Assembly: GCA_964642485.1 (NCBI GenBank)
Contig: CAZXPA010000046.1
Location: 1 to 5,213, forward strand
Length of the DNA: 5,213 nucleotides
Reading direction: 5' to 3'
DNA from: CAZXPA01 sp964642485
Lineage (GTDB): Bacteria > Patescibacteriota > Patescibacteriia > UBA2591 > UBA6264
The position numbers and the translations under genes were made by a program. Each line of letters opens with the position of its first letter. The first letter of the stretch is position 1. Under the pieces are notes generated by a model, which ran no database searches, was not told the DNA's origin, and saw only the letters and a program-made list of their open reading frames with translations. This document shows positions 1-5,213 of the stretch, in pieces.

Positions 1-1
1 C

Positions 2-2053
2 ATGATCTCTTCAAGGCTAGAAAAATTACTACTTTGGATAATTAGAATTGGCTCAACAGCGATTTTATTGTTACCTCTGTTGGTTTATCGACCAGTTCTT
101 TATCCTTATGTTTTTTCAAAAATTTTAGTTTTTCAAGTGTTAGTAGAAATTATTTTTGTGGCCTGGTTATTCTTAGTTCTTTATGCGGGAAAAAAATATC
201 GACCTGATTGGAAAAATCCACTTATTATTGCCCTAACAATATTTATGGGCATTTTATTTTTAACTTCTTTAACAGGCATAGATTTTGTTAAGAGTTTTTG
301 GAGTACCCAAGAAAGAATGACTGGGATTGTTACTTTATTACATTTTTATGTTTTCTTTATAGTTTTAATCAGCGCTTTTAAAAATAAAAAGGATTGGCAA
401 AAAATTATTTGGCTGAGTTTGATCTGTTCTTTTCTAGTCGGTCTTTATGGGTTGGGGCAGAAAATAGGACTTGAATTTTTATTGTCTGGCGAGAGAATGG
501 CTGTTTTCGGAGAGTATTTAACCCGCTTATCTAGTACTTTGGGAAATTCAATTTTTCTAGCTGTTTACTCAATGCTTCATATCTTTTTAGCGGGGTTTTT
601 ATTACTGCGTGAGAAAAAACAAACTAGGCGTGGGATTCTAACTTTTCTTTTGCTTTTTAATTTAACTATCATGCTTTTAACCTTTTCTCGGAGCGTGTCA
701 GGAGCTTTTGGTTTAACTGTTTTTTTCTTTGTAGTATCTTTAATTTTGAATTTAAGACACAGAAAAACAAAAATTATTTCTAGTTTAATTTTGATTTTCT
801 TTTTAGTTATTGTTTCCGGAGTTTTTATTTTTCTTAATTCAGATGCAGGCCAATCAATTTCTAGCAAATTACCAAATTATATCCAGCGAATTATTTATTT
901 TACACAAGGTTTTCAAAGTAGAATATCTGCATGGCAAGTTGGTTGGCAGGGGTTTAAGCAAAAACCAATTTTGGGATGGGGTTGGGGAAATTATAATCTA
1001 GTTTTCAATGAGAATTATCATCCATTTTATCTCCGTCAGGGACAAGAGTCAACCTGGTTTGATCATTCACATAATCAGGTGATAGATTTGTTAGCATTAA
1101 CTGGTGTCTTGGGCGTTTTATCTTATTTAGCAATTTTTGGCGTTCTTTTTTGGTTGTTGTTTAAAAAAATAAAGATATCGGACAATTTAAAACAAAAGAC
1201 CCCTTTAGTGATTATTAGTTTAATGTTTTTAGCTTATTTTATCCAAAACCTTTTTGTTTTTGACACCCCAGCACCTTTAATTATTTTTTATTTCAGCCTT
1301 GCTTTAGTTTATTTTCTTGTCTCTGATCAGAAAACAACTTCCTCGCAGGTCGAACCTGTTAGGAAGTTGTCTGGGCAGAATAAAGGTTTTCCTTTGCCGG
1401 TTTTTATTGTTTTGGTTTTGATTTTCCTGCCTTGGGCAATGTATAAGTTTAATATTGAACCATTTCAGCAAAGCCGTTTAGGTATTCGGGCCATCCACAC
1501 CTCAAAGGTTGATTTAAAATCTGGTCTATATTGGTATCAAAAAGCCTTGGCTAAGCCAATTTTTACTAATCCAGAGATTAGAACTTATTTAGCTAAGAAT
1601 ATTGCCGAACAATATCAAAAAATAGACTCAGAAACATCAAAAACAGATTTAAATATCATTGCCCAAGGGACAGAAATGGCTATTGCTGAATATAAAAAAA
1701 GCGTTCAAGAACATCCTTTAGATGCTCGCCACTGGCTATATTTAGGCCAATTATATAATTTAGGGGCAAGATATAATAAAGAGTATATTCAAGAAGCTGG
1801 TAAGGTTTTACACAAAGCTTTAGAATTGTCGCCTCAGCGCCAGCAGATTTATTTTGAACTAGCTCGAGTTCATATTTATTTAAAAGAGTATGACCAAGCA
1901 ATTGAGCTTTTAAAGCAAGCTGTTATTCTAGACCCTCAGGTTAAAGAATCACGTCAGAATTTAGAAAGCGTTTTAAAACTTGTTGAAAAACAAGATCCAG
2001 AAGCAGTTATTGAAGCTAAGCAATTTTTACAAAACTTAGAAGATTTAGAATAA
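2..2053 (+). CDS. O-antigen ligase/polymerase-like (Wzy_C) membrane protein with C-terminal TPR repeats
   Basis: This 683-residue protein has about 12 hydrophobic segments between residues 8 and 445, another at about 467-485, and a soluble helical C-terminus. The large outer loop and its flank carry the family hallmarks: R307-I-S-A-W, the glycine/tryptophan motif L-G-W-G-W-G-N (324-330) and H-S-H-N-Q (355-359), followed by L-L-A-L-T-G-V-L-G. This pattern is typical of Wzy_C proteins, which transfer or polymerise lipid-linked glycans on the outer face of the membrane. Residues about 558-665 form roughly three TPR-like helix pairs, such as the one ending A-L-E-L-S-P, a common C-terminal addition in this family. 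The true substrate cannot be read from sequence; protein glycosylation (PglL-like), surface polysaccharide ligation and polymerisation are all possible. ATG at 2-4 followed by a short cationic stretch and a membrane helix is a plausible start, but upstream sequence is not visible. The stop overlaps the pgk start. Residues 445-457 are encoded by a palindrome and lie in a loop between membrane segments. Confidence 0.85.
   Translation: MISSRLEKLLLWIIRIGSTAILLLPLLVYRPVLYPYVFSKILVFQVLVEIIFVAWLFLVLYAGKKYRPDWKNPLIIALTIFMGILFLTSLTGIDFVKSFWSTQERMTGIVTLLHFYVFFIVLISAFKNKKDWQKIIWLSLICSFLVGLYGLGQKIGLEFLLSGERMAVFGEYLTRLSSTLGNSIFLAVYSMLHIFLAGFLLLREKKQTRRGILTFLLLFNLTIMLLTFSRSVSGAFGLTVFFFVVSLILNLRHRKTKIISSLILIFFLVIVSGVFIFLNSDAGQSISSKLPNYIQRIIYFTQGFQSRISAWQVGWQGFKQKPILGWGWGNYNLVFNENYHPFYLRQGQESTWFDHSHNQVIDLLALTGVLGVLSYLAIFGVLFWLLFKKIKISDNLKQKTPLVIISLMFLAYFIQNLFVFDTPAPLIIFYFSLALVYFLVSDQKTTSSQVEPVRKLSGQNKGFPLPVFIVLVLIFLPWAMYKFNIEPFQQSRLGIRAIHTSKVDLKSGLYWYQKALAKPIFTNPEIRTYLAKNIAEQYQKIDSETSKTDLNIIAQGTEMAIAEYKKSVQEHPLDARHWLYLGQLYNLGARYNKEYIQEAGKVLHKALELSPQRQQIYFELARVHIYLKEYDQAIELLKQAVILDPQVKESRQNLESVLKLVEKQDPEAVIEAKQFLQNLEDLE
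1334..1370. repeat. Nested inverted repeat (hairpin) inside the ligase gene
   Basis: The left arm at 1334-1350 (ACAACTTCCTCGCAGGT) faces the right arm at 1354-1370 (ACCTGTTAGGAAGTTGT) around a 3-base loop CGA. Fifteen of 17 positions form Watson-Crick pairs, one more is a G-T wobble, and the outer 10 bp are uninterrupted. After an AAA bulge, CAG (1328-1330) can also pair with CTG (1371-1373). The repeat is read in frame as residues 445-457, a hydrophilic loop (T-T-S-S-Q-V-E-P-V-R-K-L-S) between two membrane segments where length change should be tolerated. It looks more GC-rich than its surroundings. It could be an inserted palindromic element; a terminator role is unlikely because it lies mid-gene with no T-run. 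Confidence 0.8.
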
Positions 2054-2055
2054 TG
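2038..2055 (+). promoter_or_regulatory. TAATG stop/start overlap with weak ribosome binding site for pgk
   Basis: The ligase stop TAA (2051-2053) shares its last base with the pgk ATG (2053-2055). The only purine-rich candidate ribosome site is AGAAG at 2038-2042, 10 bases ahead of the ATG, which is weak. Overlaps of this kind usually mean co-transcription and translational coupling by reinitiation; that is an inference here. Confidence 0.6.
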
Positions 2056-3309
2056 AAATTAAAAACTTTAAAAGATATAAGAAATTTAAAAAATAAAAGA
2101 GTTTTGGTCAGAGTCGGCCTTGATTGTCCAATAAAGAATGGGCGAGTAGTTGATGATACGCGCATTCGTGCTGTTTTGCCGACAATTAGATATTTAGCAA
2201 AGAAAAAGGCCAAGGTCATTTTAATCAGTCATCTGGGCCGACCCCAGGGAAGAAAAATAAAAAGATACAGCCTAAAACCAGTCTTTAATAACTTGGAAAC
2301 TAAGTTTCCAAGTGGGATTTCAGACTTGAAGTTCGTCAATGATTGTTTGGGCAAACAGGTTAATTTAGTAATCACCAAATTAAAGCCAGGTGATGTTGTC
2401 TTATTAGAAAATCTTCGCTTTTATTCTGAAGAAGAAAAAAATGATTTAAAGTTCGCCAAAAGATTAGCTAATTTAGCTGATCTTTATGTTAACGAAGCTT
2501 TTTCTAATTGTCATCGCCAGCATGCTTCAATGAGTGCCATTACTAAATATTTACCCAGCTACGCAGGTTTGATTTTAGAAAAAGAGATTAAAGCCCTTTC
2601 TTTAGCTTTAAGGGTTCCCCGGAGTTCTTGTTTAGTAATTATGGGGGGAAGAAAAATCTCAACTAAAATTAAACCAATAAAGAGATTTATAAAAATTGCT
2701 GGTCAGATTTTAATTGGTGGGGCTTTGGCAAGCAATTTTTTCAAAGCAGCTGGGTATCAAATAGGGAAATCATTTTATGAGCCAAAAATGATTAAAATAG
2801 CTCAGCAATTATCAAAAAACAAAAAGATTATTTTACCTTTTGATGTCAAAATAAAAGCAAGGAAAAGAGCTTTAATATTTAATGTTGGGGAGTTGAATAA
2901 TCTTGGCAAGAATTTTGAGATTTTAGACATTGGACCAAAAACAGTCAAACTCTTTCAAAAATTCATTAAAAGTGCTAAAATAATAGTCTGGAACGGGCCA
3001 ATGGGTTATTTTGAAGATAAGAGATTTAGCTCAGGAACAAAATTAATTACTCAAGCTATTTTTGCTAATAAAAAAGCCCAAATAATAATTGGTGGCGGTG
3101 AAACAATCGCGGCCCTTAAGAAGTTTAAAGTTTACCCTGTTAAATCCGACGAAGTCGGTGCGGAGCAATTTAACAGGGTGAACAGTTTAAGGTTTAAGGT
3201 TAGAAACAAAAACAGGGTTTTTGTTTCTACTGGCGGGGGAGCAATGTTAGAATTTTTAAGTGGAAAAACGCTGTCAGGAATTAAACCATTAATAATTAAA
3301 AATAAATAA
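2053..3309 (+). CDS. pgk: Phosphoglycerate kinase, divergent, with an internal insertion
   Basis: Pgk transfers phosphate from 1,3-bisphosphoglycerate to ADP in the cytosol, giving ATP and 3-phosphoglycerate. Family motifs appear in order: D-D-T-R-I-R-A (34-40, with catalytic-type R37), S-H-L-G-R-P (59-64), E-N-L-R-F (119-123), N-E-A-F...H-R (147-155), G-G-R-K-I-S-T-K-I (198-206, both lysines kept), W-N-G-P-M-G (313-318), G-G-G-E-T (347-351) and S-T-G-G-G-A (392-397). The fold and identity are clear, but several positions are unusual. The usual R-V-D-x-N-x-P reads R-V-G-L-D-C-P (20-26), the Asp before the second lysine is T204, and GGGDT is GGGET. At 418 residues it is somewhat longer than the usual 390-400. 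The excess sits mainly between E350 and S392, a distance of 42 residues where about 18 is usual, and that stretch is built from palindromic DNA. The ATG lies in the TAATG overlap with the ligase gene, with only a weak AGAAG at 2038-2042. eno follows after 21 bases. Confidence 0.96.
   Translation: MKLKTLKDIRNLKNKRVLVRVGLDCPIKNGRVVDDTRIRAVLPTIRYLAKKKAKVILISHLGRPQGRKIKRYSLKPVFNNLETKFPSGISDLKFVNDCLGKQVNLVITKLKPGDVVLLENLRFYSEEEKNDLKFAKRLANLADLYVNEAFSNCHRQHASMSAITKYLPSYAGLILEKEIKALSLALRVPRSSCLVIMGGRKISTKIKPIKRFIKIAGQILIGGALASNFFKAAGYQIGKSFYEPKMIKIAQQLSKNKKIILPFDVKIKARKRALIFNVGELNNLGKNFEILDIGPKTVKLFQKFIKSAKIIVWNGPMGYFEDKRFSSGTKLITQAIFANKKAQIIIGGGETIAALKKFKVYPVKSDEVGAEQFNRVNSLRFKVRNKNRVFVSTGGGAMLEFLSGKTLSGIKPLIIKNK
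2291..2313. repeat. Perfect 11-bp-arm palindrome inside pgk
   Basis: Arms ACTTGGAAACT (2291-2301) and AGTTTCCAAGT (2303-2313) are exact reverse complements around a single central A (2302). As a folded hairpin it would give about 9 bp with a 5-base loop. It encodes residues 80-87 in the variable stretch between the K-P-V segment and the F-V-N-D-C motif of Pgk, where family members differ in length. The apparent length gain over ordinary Pgk here is only a few residues, so an insertion is less clear than for the 3' repeats. Confidence 0.75.
3121..3134. repeat. Tandem 7-base duplication AAGTTTA x2
   Basis: Two exact copies of AAGTTTA (3121-3127 and 3128-3134) abut the left arm of the large pgk palindrome. 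They mark the left edge of the apparent insertion. They could be a short target duplication or a slippage product, and a chance origin in AT-rich DNA is possible. Confidence 0.5.
3125..3190. repeat. Large nested palindrome in the pgk insertion
   Basis: The core arms ACCCTGTTAAAT (3134-3145) and ATTTAACAGGGT (3168-3179) pair perfectly over 12 bp. Pairing continues outward through 3130-3133 with 3180-3183 (one G-T wobble) and, after a 2-base bulge (3184-3185), through 3125-3129 with 3186-3190. Inside sits a second hairpin, CCGAC (3146-3150), GAA, GTCGG (3154-3158), followed by unpaired TGCGGAGCA. If five bases (CACCG) had been lost after TCCG at 3145-3148, the centre would originally have been an 11-bp palindrome. 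The DNA is read as residues 358-380, within a stretch that ordinary Pgk proteins lack. Confidence 0.85.
3186..3201. repeat. Tandem 7-base repeat TTTAAGG, about 2.3 copies
   Basis: TTTAAGG occurs at 3186-3192 and 3193-3199, followed by TT, between the large palindrome and the 13-bp hairpin in pgk. Its TTAAGG can also pair with CCTTAA at 3114-3119, so the quasi-palindrome extends to about 3114-3199. Confidence 0.5.
3201..3229. repeat. Perfect 13-bp hairpin at the end of the pgk insertion
   Basis: TAGAAACAAAAAC (3201-3213) and GTTTTTGTTTCTA (3217-3229) are exact reverse complements separated by AGG. The right arm encodes the conserved strand V-F-V-S that leads into the S-T-G-G-G-A motif, while the left arm lies in the non-conserved inserted part. 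This asymmetry suggests the left arm was copied from the right one, for example by template switching. There is no gene end here, so it is not a terminator. Confidence 0.8.
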
Positions 3310-3330
3310 TCAATTTTAATTAATAATCAT
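3310..3330 (+). other. pgk-eno spacer without Shine-Dalgarno or terminator
   Basis: These 21 bases are almost entirely A and T. They contain no GGAGG-like motif and no GC-rich hairpin, so there is no sign of a terminator or a classical ribosome site. The A/T-only, unstructured leader may itself favour ribosome entry at the eno ATG. A promoter cannot be excluded in such AT-rich DNA but none is recognisable. Confidence 0.5.
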
Positions 3331-4608
3331 ATGCCTAAGATTAGAGAAATTTCTGCTCGTGAGATTTTAGAATCAAGAGGTAACCCCACAGTTGAAGCAG
3401 AAGTAATTTTAGAAAATGGTATTCAAGCCAAAGCCGCCGTGCCTTCAGGAGCCTCAACTGGCAAATATGAAGCCTTAGAATTAAGAGACAATGATATAAC
3501 CCGTTACGCTGGTAAAGGAGTTTTAAAAGCCTGTCGTAATATTGAAAGAATAATTGCTCCAGTTCTAATTGGTCAAGAATCTGAACCGCAAAAAGCTGAT
3601 CAAATAATGATTAATTTAGATGGGACAAAGAACAAGAGCAAATTAGGAGCAAATGCAATCTTAGCTGTTTCCTTAGCTGTAGCCCGGGCTGGGGCTAGAG
3701 CTGCTGATCTGCCTTTATACAAATACATTAGAGCCAACTATCGTTTACCGGGTACTGATTATCGATTACCAACACCTATGTTTAATGTGATTAACGGCGG
3801 GATTCATTCTGATTCTGGCTTAGATGTTCAAGAATTTATGGTTGTCCCAGCTGCTAAAACCAGTTTTAGAAAAAAGGTAAGAATTGGGGCGGAGATTTTT
3901 ACAGCTTTGAGAGAGATTTTAAAAAGCAGGAATTTGAGTTTTGCTGTAGGCGATGAAGGCGGTTTTGCCCCAAAACTTAAAAAAACAGAAAAGGTTTTTG
4001 AATTATTAGTGGCGATTACTGAGTATACTCAACATCGATTAGGAACAGAAACATTTTTCGGCCTTGATGTGGCGGCTTCGGTTTTTTATGATGAAAAGCA
4101 AAAAAAATATTTATTTGAGAAGAAAAAACGCTCAAGCCAAGAGATGCTTAAGATTTATTGGAAATGGTTTAAAACCTATCCTTTGATTTTAATTGAAGAC
4201 CCCTTTGCTGAAGATGACTGGGAGATCTGGCCCAAATTAACTGAAAAAGTTAAAACCCTAGATTCGTCAAAATTAGTAGTTGGTGATGATTTGTTTACTA
4301 CCAATGTTGAACGTTTTAAAAAAGGAATTAAGATAAAAGCGGCTAATGCAGTTTTAGTGAAACTAAATCAGATTGGCACTTTAACTGAAACAATACAGTG
4401 TGTCAATTTGGCTCGAGAAAATAATTATCGAGTTATTATTTCTCATCGCTCTGGTGAAACTAATGATGATTTTATTGCTGATTTAGCAGTCGGCGTTAGA
4501 GCTGATTTTATTAAAACCGGAGCTCCAAGTCGGGGCGAAAGAGTAGCTAAATACAACCGCTTAATGGAAATTGAAGAAGAGCTAGGAATGGTCAGTATTA
4601 GAGAATAA
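3331..4608 (+). CDS. eno: Enolase (phosphopyruvate hydratase)
   Basis: Enolase dehydrates 2-phosphoglycerate to phosphoenolpyruvate in a Mg-dependent step. The 425-residue length is normal and the start at M-P-K-I matches the usual N-terminus. The visible active-site set is complete: S-G-A-S-T-G (39-44, mobile loop serine S42), G-G-I-H (H159), Q-E-F (E168), G-D-E-G-G-F-A-P (E209, the general-acid-type residue), metal ligands D246, E289 and D319, catalytic lysine K344 in V-K-L-N-Q-I-G-T, H-R-S-G-E-T (372-377) and K395 in I-K-T-G-A-P-S-R. Small departures from common forms are I-E-D-P-F for IED-G-L, A-A-S-V-F for AAS-E-F, and a loop at 134-145 carrying Y-R-L-P twice. None removes a catalytic residue, so the enzyme should be active. 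It sits between pgk and gpmI, which supply its substrate pathway. No Shine-Dalgarno sequence is seen in the AT-only stretch before its ATG. Confidence 0.98.
   Translation: MPKIREISAREILESRGNPTVEAEVILENGIQAKAAVPSGASTGKYEALELRDNDITRYAGKGVLKACRNIERIIAPVLIGQESEPQKADQIMINLDGTKNKSKLGANAILAVSLAVARAGARAADLPLYKYIRANYRLPGTDYRLPTPMFNVINGGIHSDSGLDVQEFMVVPAAKTSFRKKVRIGAEIFTALREILKSRNLSFAVGDEGGFAPKLKKTEKVFELLVAITEYTQHRLGTETFFGLDVAASVFYDEKQKKYLFEKKKRSSQEMLKIYWKWFKTYPLILIEDPFAEDDWEIWPKLTEKVKTLDSSKLVVGDDLFTTNVERFKKGIKIKAANAVLVKLNQIGTLTETIQCVNLARENNYRVIISHRSGETNDDFIADLAVGVRADFIKTGAPSRGERVAKYNRLMEIEEELGMVSIRE
3739..3770 (+). repeat. Imperfect direct repeat encoding Y-R-L-P twice in enolase
   Basis: TATCGTTTACC (3739-3749) and TATCGATTACC (3760-3770) match at 10 of 11 bases with a 21-base period, giving Y-R-L-P twice in the loop before T-P-M-F-N. 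This loop varies in length among enolases, so a small in-frame duplication is plausible. It may also be coincidence. Confidence 0.4.
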
Positions 4609-4610
4609 AT

Positions 4611-5213
4611 ATGTCTAACAACTCAGGAAATAAAATTCAACCTGTTATTTTGATTATATTAGATGGTTGGGGAGTAGCTCCGCCAAATAAAGGAAATGCT
4701 ATTAGTTTGGCCAAAACCCCAGTTGTTGATTCTTTAATTAAAAAATACCCGCATACGGAAATTTGTTCTCACGGGCTTTGTGCTGGCTTGCCAAAAAATC
4801 AACCAGGAAATTCTGAGGCTGGGCATTTAAATTTAGGGGCTGGTCGAATAGTTAAGGACGATGCCGTTTATATTTTTAAGTCCATTAAAGATGGGACTTT
4901 TTTTAAAAATCCAGCTTTTTTAGAAGGTATTTTACATTTAAAAAAAGGTGAGGCGGGCAAGAAATCAAAAGTTCATTTAATGGGCCTGGTTACCGAAGAA
5001 GATAGTGCTCATTCCTCGCCTGAACATTGGTTAGCTATGATTCGCCTTTTAGACCAACAAGGGGTTGATGAAGTTTTTCTTCATCTTTTTACTGATGGTC
5101 GTGATTCTCCTCAACACGCTGCTGTTCAAATTTTAGAGAGATTTGAAAAACAGGTTAAAGATAATCATCAGTATTTTAACAATCAAATAAAAGTTAGAAT
5201 TGCCAGTGTGGTT
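4611..5213 (+). CDS. gpmI: 2,3-bisphosphoglycerate-independent phosphoglycerate mutase, N-terminal part (cut by window end)
   Basis: This enzyme interconverts 3- and 2-phosphoglycerate through a phosphoserine intermediate and needs Mn or similar metals. Only the first 201 codons are present, of a family usually around 510-550 residues. Visible motifs are L-D-G-W-G (17-21, metal ligand D18), P-G-N-S-E-A-G-H-L-N-L-G-A-G-R (65-79, nucleophile S68), S-A-H-S (132-135, H134 in the place of the family's GGVHS histidine) and T-D-G-R-D-S-P (161-167, R164/D165). The reading frame ends at I-A-S-V-V, just before the expected G-R-Y/F-Y-A-M-D-R motif, so the cut is due to the window and not a break in the gene. 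The ATG lies 2 bases after the eno stop, with only a weak purine run (AGAGAA, 4600-4605) ahead of it. The conserved Q-M-G-N-S-E-V-G-H reads Q-P-G-N-S-E-A-G-H, and GGVHSH reads EDSAHSS. These are divergent but consistent with an active enzyme. Confidence 0.95.
   Translation, partial: MSNNSGNKIQPVILIILDGWGVAPPNKGNAISLAKTPVVDSLIKKYPHTEICSHGLCAGLPKNQPGNSEAGHLNLGAGRIVKDDAVYIFKSIKDGTFFKNPAFLEGILHLKKGEAGKKSKVHLMGLVTEEDSAHSSPEHWLAMIRLLDQQGVDEVFLHLFTDGRDSPQHAAVQILERFEKQVKDNHQYFNNQIKVRIASVV

Noticed and set aside
577..867. Minus-strand open frame of 96 codons opposite the ligase gene
   Set aside because: It is a lysine-rich shadow of the membrane-segment codons, with no recognisable domain. The same applies to the other short frames at 810-1001, 1680-1901 and 2016-2219.
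1547..1559. Odd palindrome TTGGCT-A-AGCCAA in the ligase gene
   Set aside because: Six-bp arms are short enough to be chance, and no protein alignment gap is evident there.
2233..2247. GC-rich hairpin CTGGG / CCCAG with a 5-base loop
   Set aside because: It lies in the codons of the conserved Pgk motif H-L-G-R-P, is only 5 bp, and is explained by codon choice.
3293..3322. AT-only inverted repeat TAATTAAAA / TTTTAATTA across the pgk stop
   Set aside because: It has no G or C in the stem and a 12-base loop; it is not a credible terminator and is expected in such AT-rich DNA.
3680..3697. TAGCCC / GGGCTA and the palindrome AGCCCGGGCT in eno
   Set aside because: It encodes the conserved A-V-A-R-A-G-A segment of enolase; codon-driven and short.
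3962..3976. GTTTTG-CCC-CAAAAC hairpin in eno
   Set aside because: Six bp within the conserved G-F-A-P motif, so it is best explained by protein constraint.
5067..5085. GATGAAG-TTTTT-CTTCATC hairpin in gpmI
   Set aside because: Seven-bp arms in conserved coding sequence with no length change in the protein; probably chance.
1..5213. CRISPR array, tRNA or rRNA gene, riboswitch, insertion sequence or defence system
   Set aside because: Coding DNA fills the window almost completely, and no regularly spaced repeats, transposase motifs or structured RNA signatures were seen.

Overview
The window is a short, densely packed, AT-rich stretch of bacterial DNA with all genes on the + strand. It holds one membrane glycopolymer enzyme gene followed by three consecutive lower-glycolysis genes. 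Gene spacing is minimal: a 1-base overlap, then gaps of 21 and 2 bases. All three visible stops are TAA, no strong Shine-Dalgarno sequence precedes the internal genes, and the proteins are divergent and lysine/isoleucine-rich. This combination suggests a member of the Candidate Phyla Radiation (Patescibacteria, Parcubacteria-like). That placement is inferred from style and remembered family resemblance, not from any search.

Layout. 2-2053: a 683-residue polytopic membrane protein of the O-antigen ligase/polymerase (Wzy_C) type with a C-terminal TPR region. 2053-3309: phosphoglycerate kinase (pgk), starting inside the TAATG overlap. 3331-4608: enolase (eno). 4611-5213: the first 201 codons of cofactor-independent phosphoglycerate mutase (gpmI), cut by the window end. 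The three enzymes cover 1,3-bisphosphoglycerate to 3-phosphoglycerate (Pgk), 3-phosphoglycerate to 2-phosphoglycerate (GpmI) and 2-phosphoglycerate to phosphoenolpyruvate (Eno). They look like a transcriptional unit read through from the ligase gene. No promoter, terminator, RNA gene or CRISPR array is visible, and no gene-free stretch exceeds 21 bases.

The most interesting signal lies inside the genes. There are four conspicuous inverted repeats: 1334-1370 in the ligase gene, and 2291-2313, 3125-3190 and 3201-3229 in pgk. All stay in frame and three lie at variable loops. The one at 3125-3190 is a nested palindrome with a 12-bp perfect core arm. With the adjacent 13-bp perfect hairpin at 3201-3229 it coincides with an apparent insertion of about 20-25 residues between the nucleotide-site GGG(D/E)T motif and the C-terminal STGGGA motif of Pgk. 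This resembles in concept the in-frame palindromic elements known in Rickettsia genes, but the sequences are different and the family assignment is unproven. The same Pgk also departs from consensus at several substrate-site positions.
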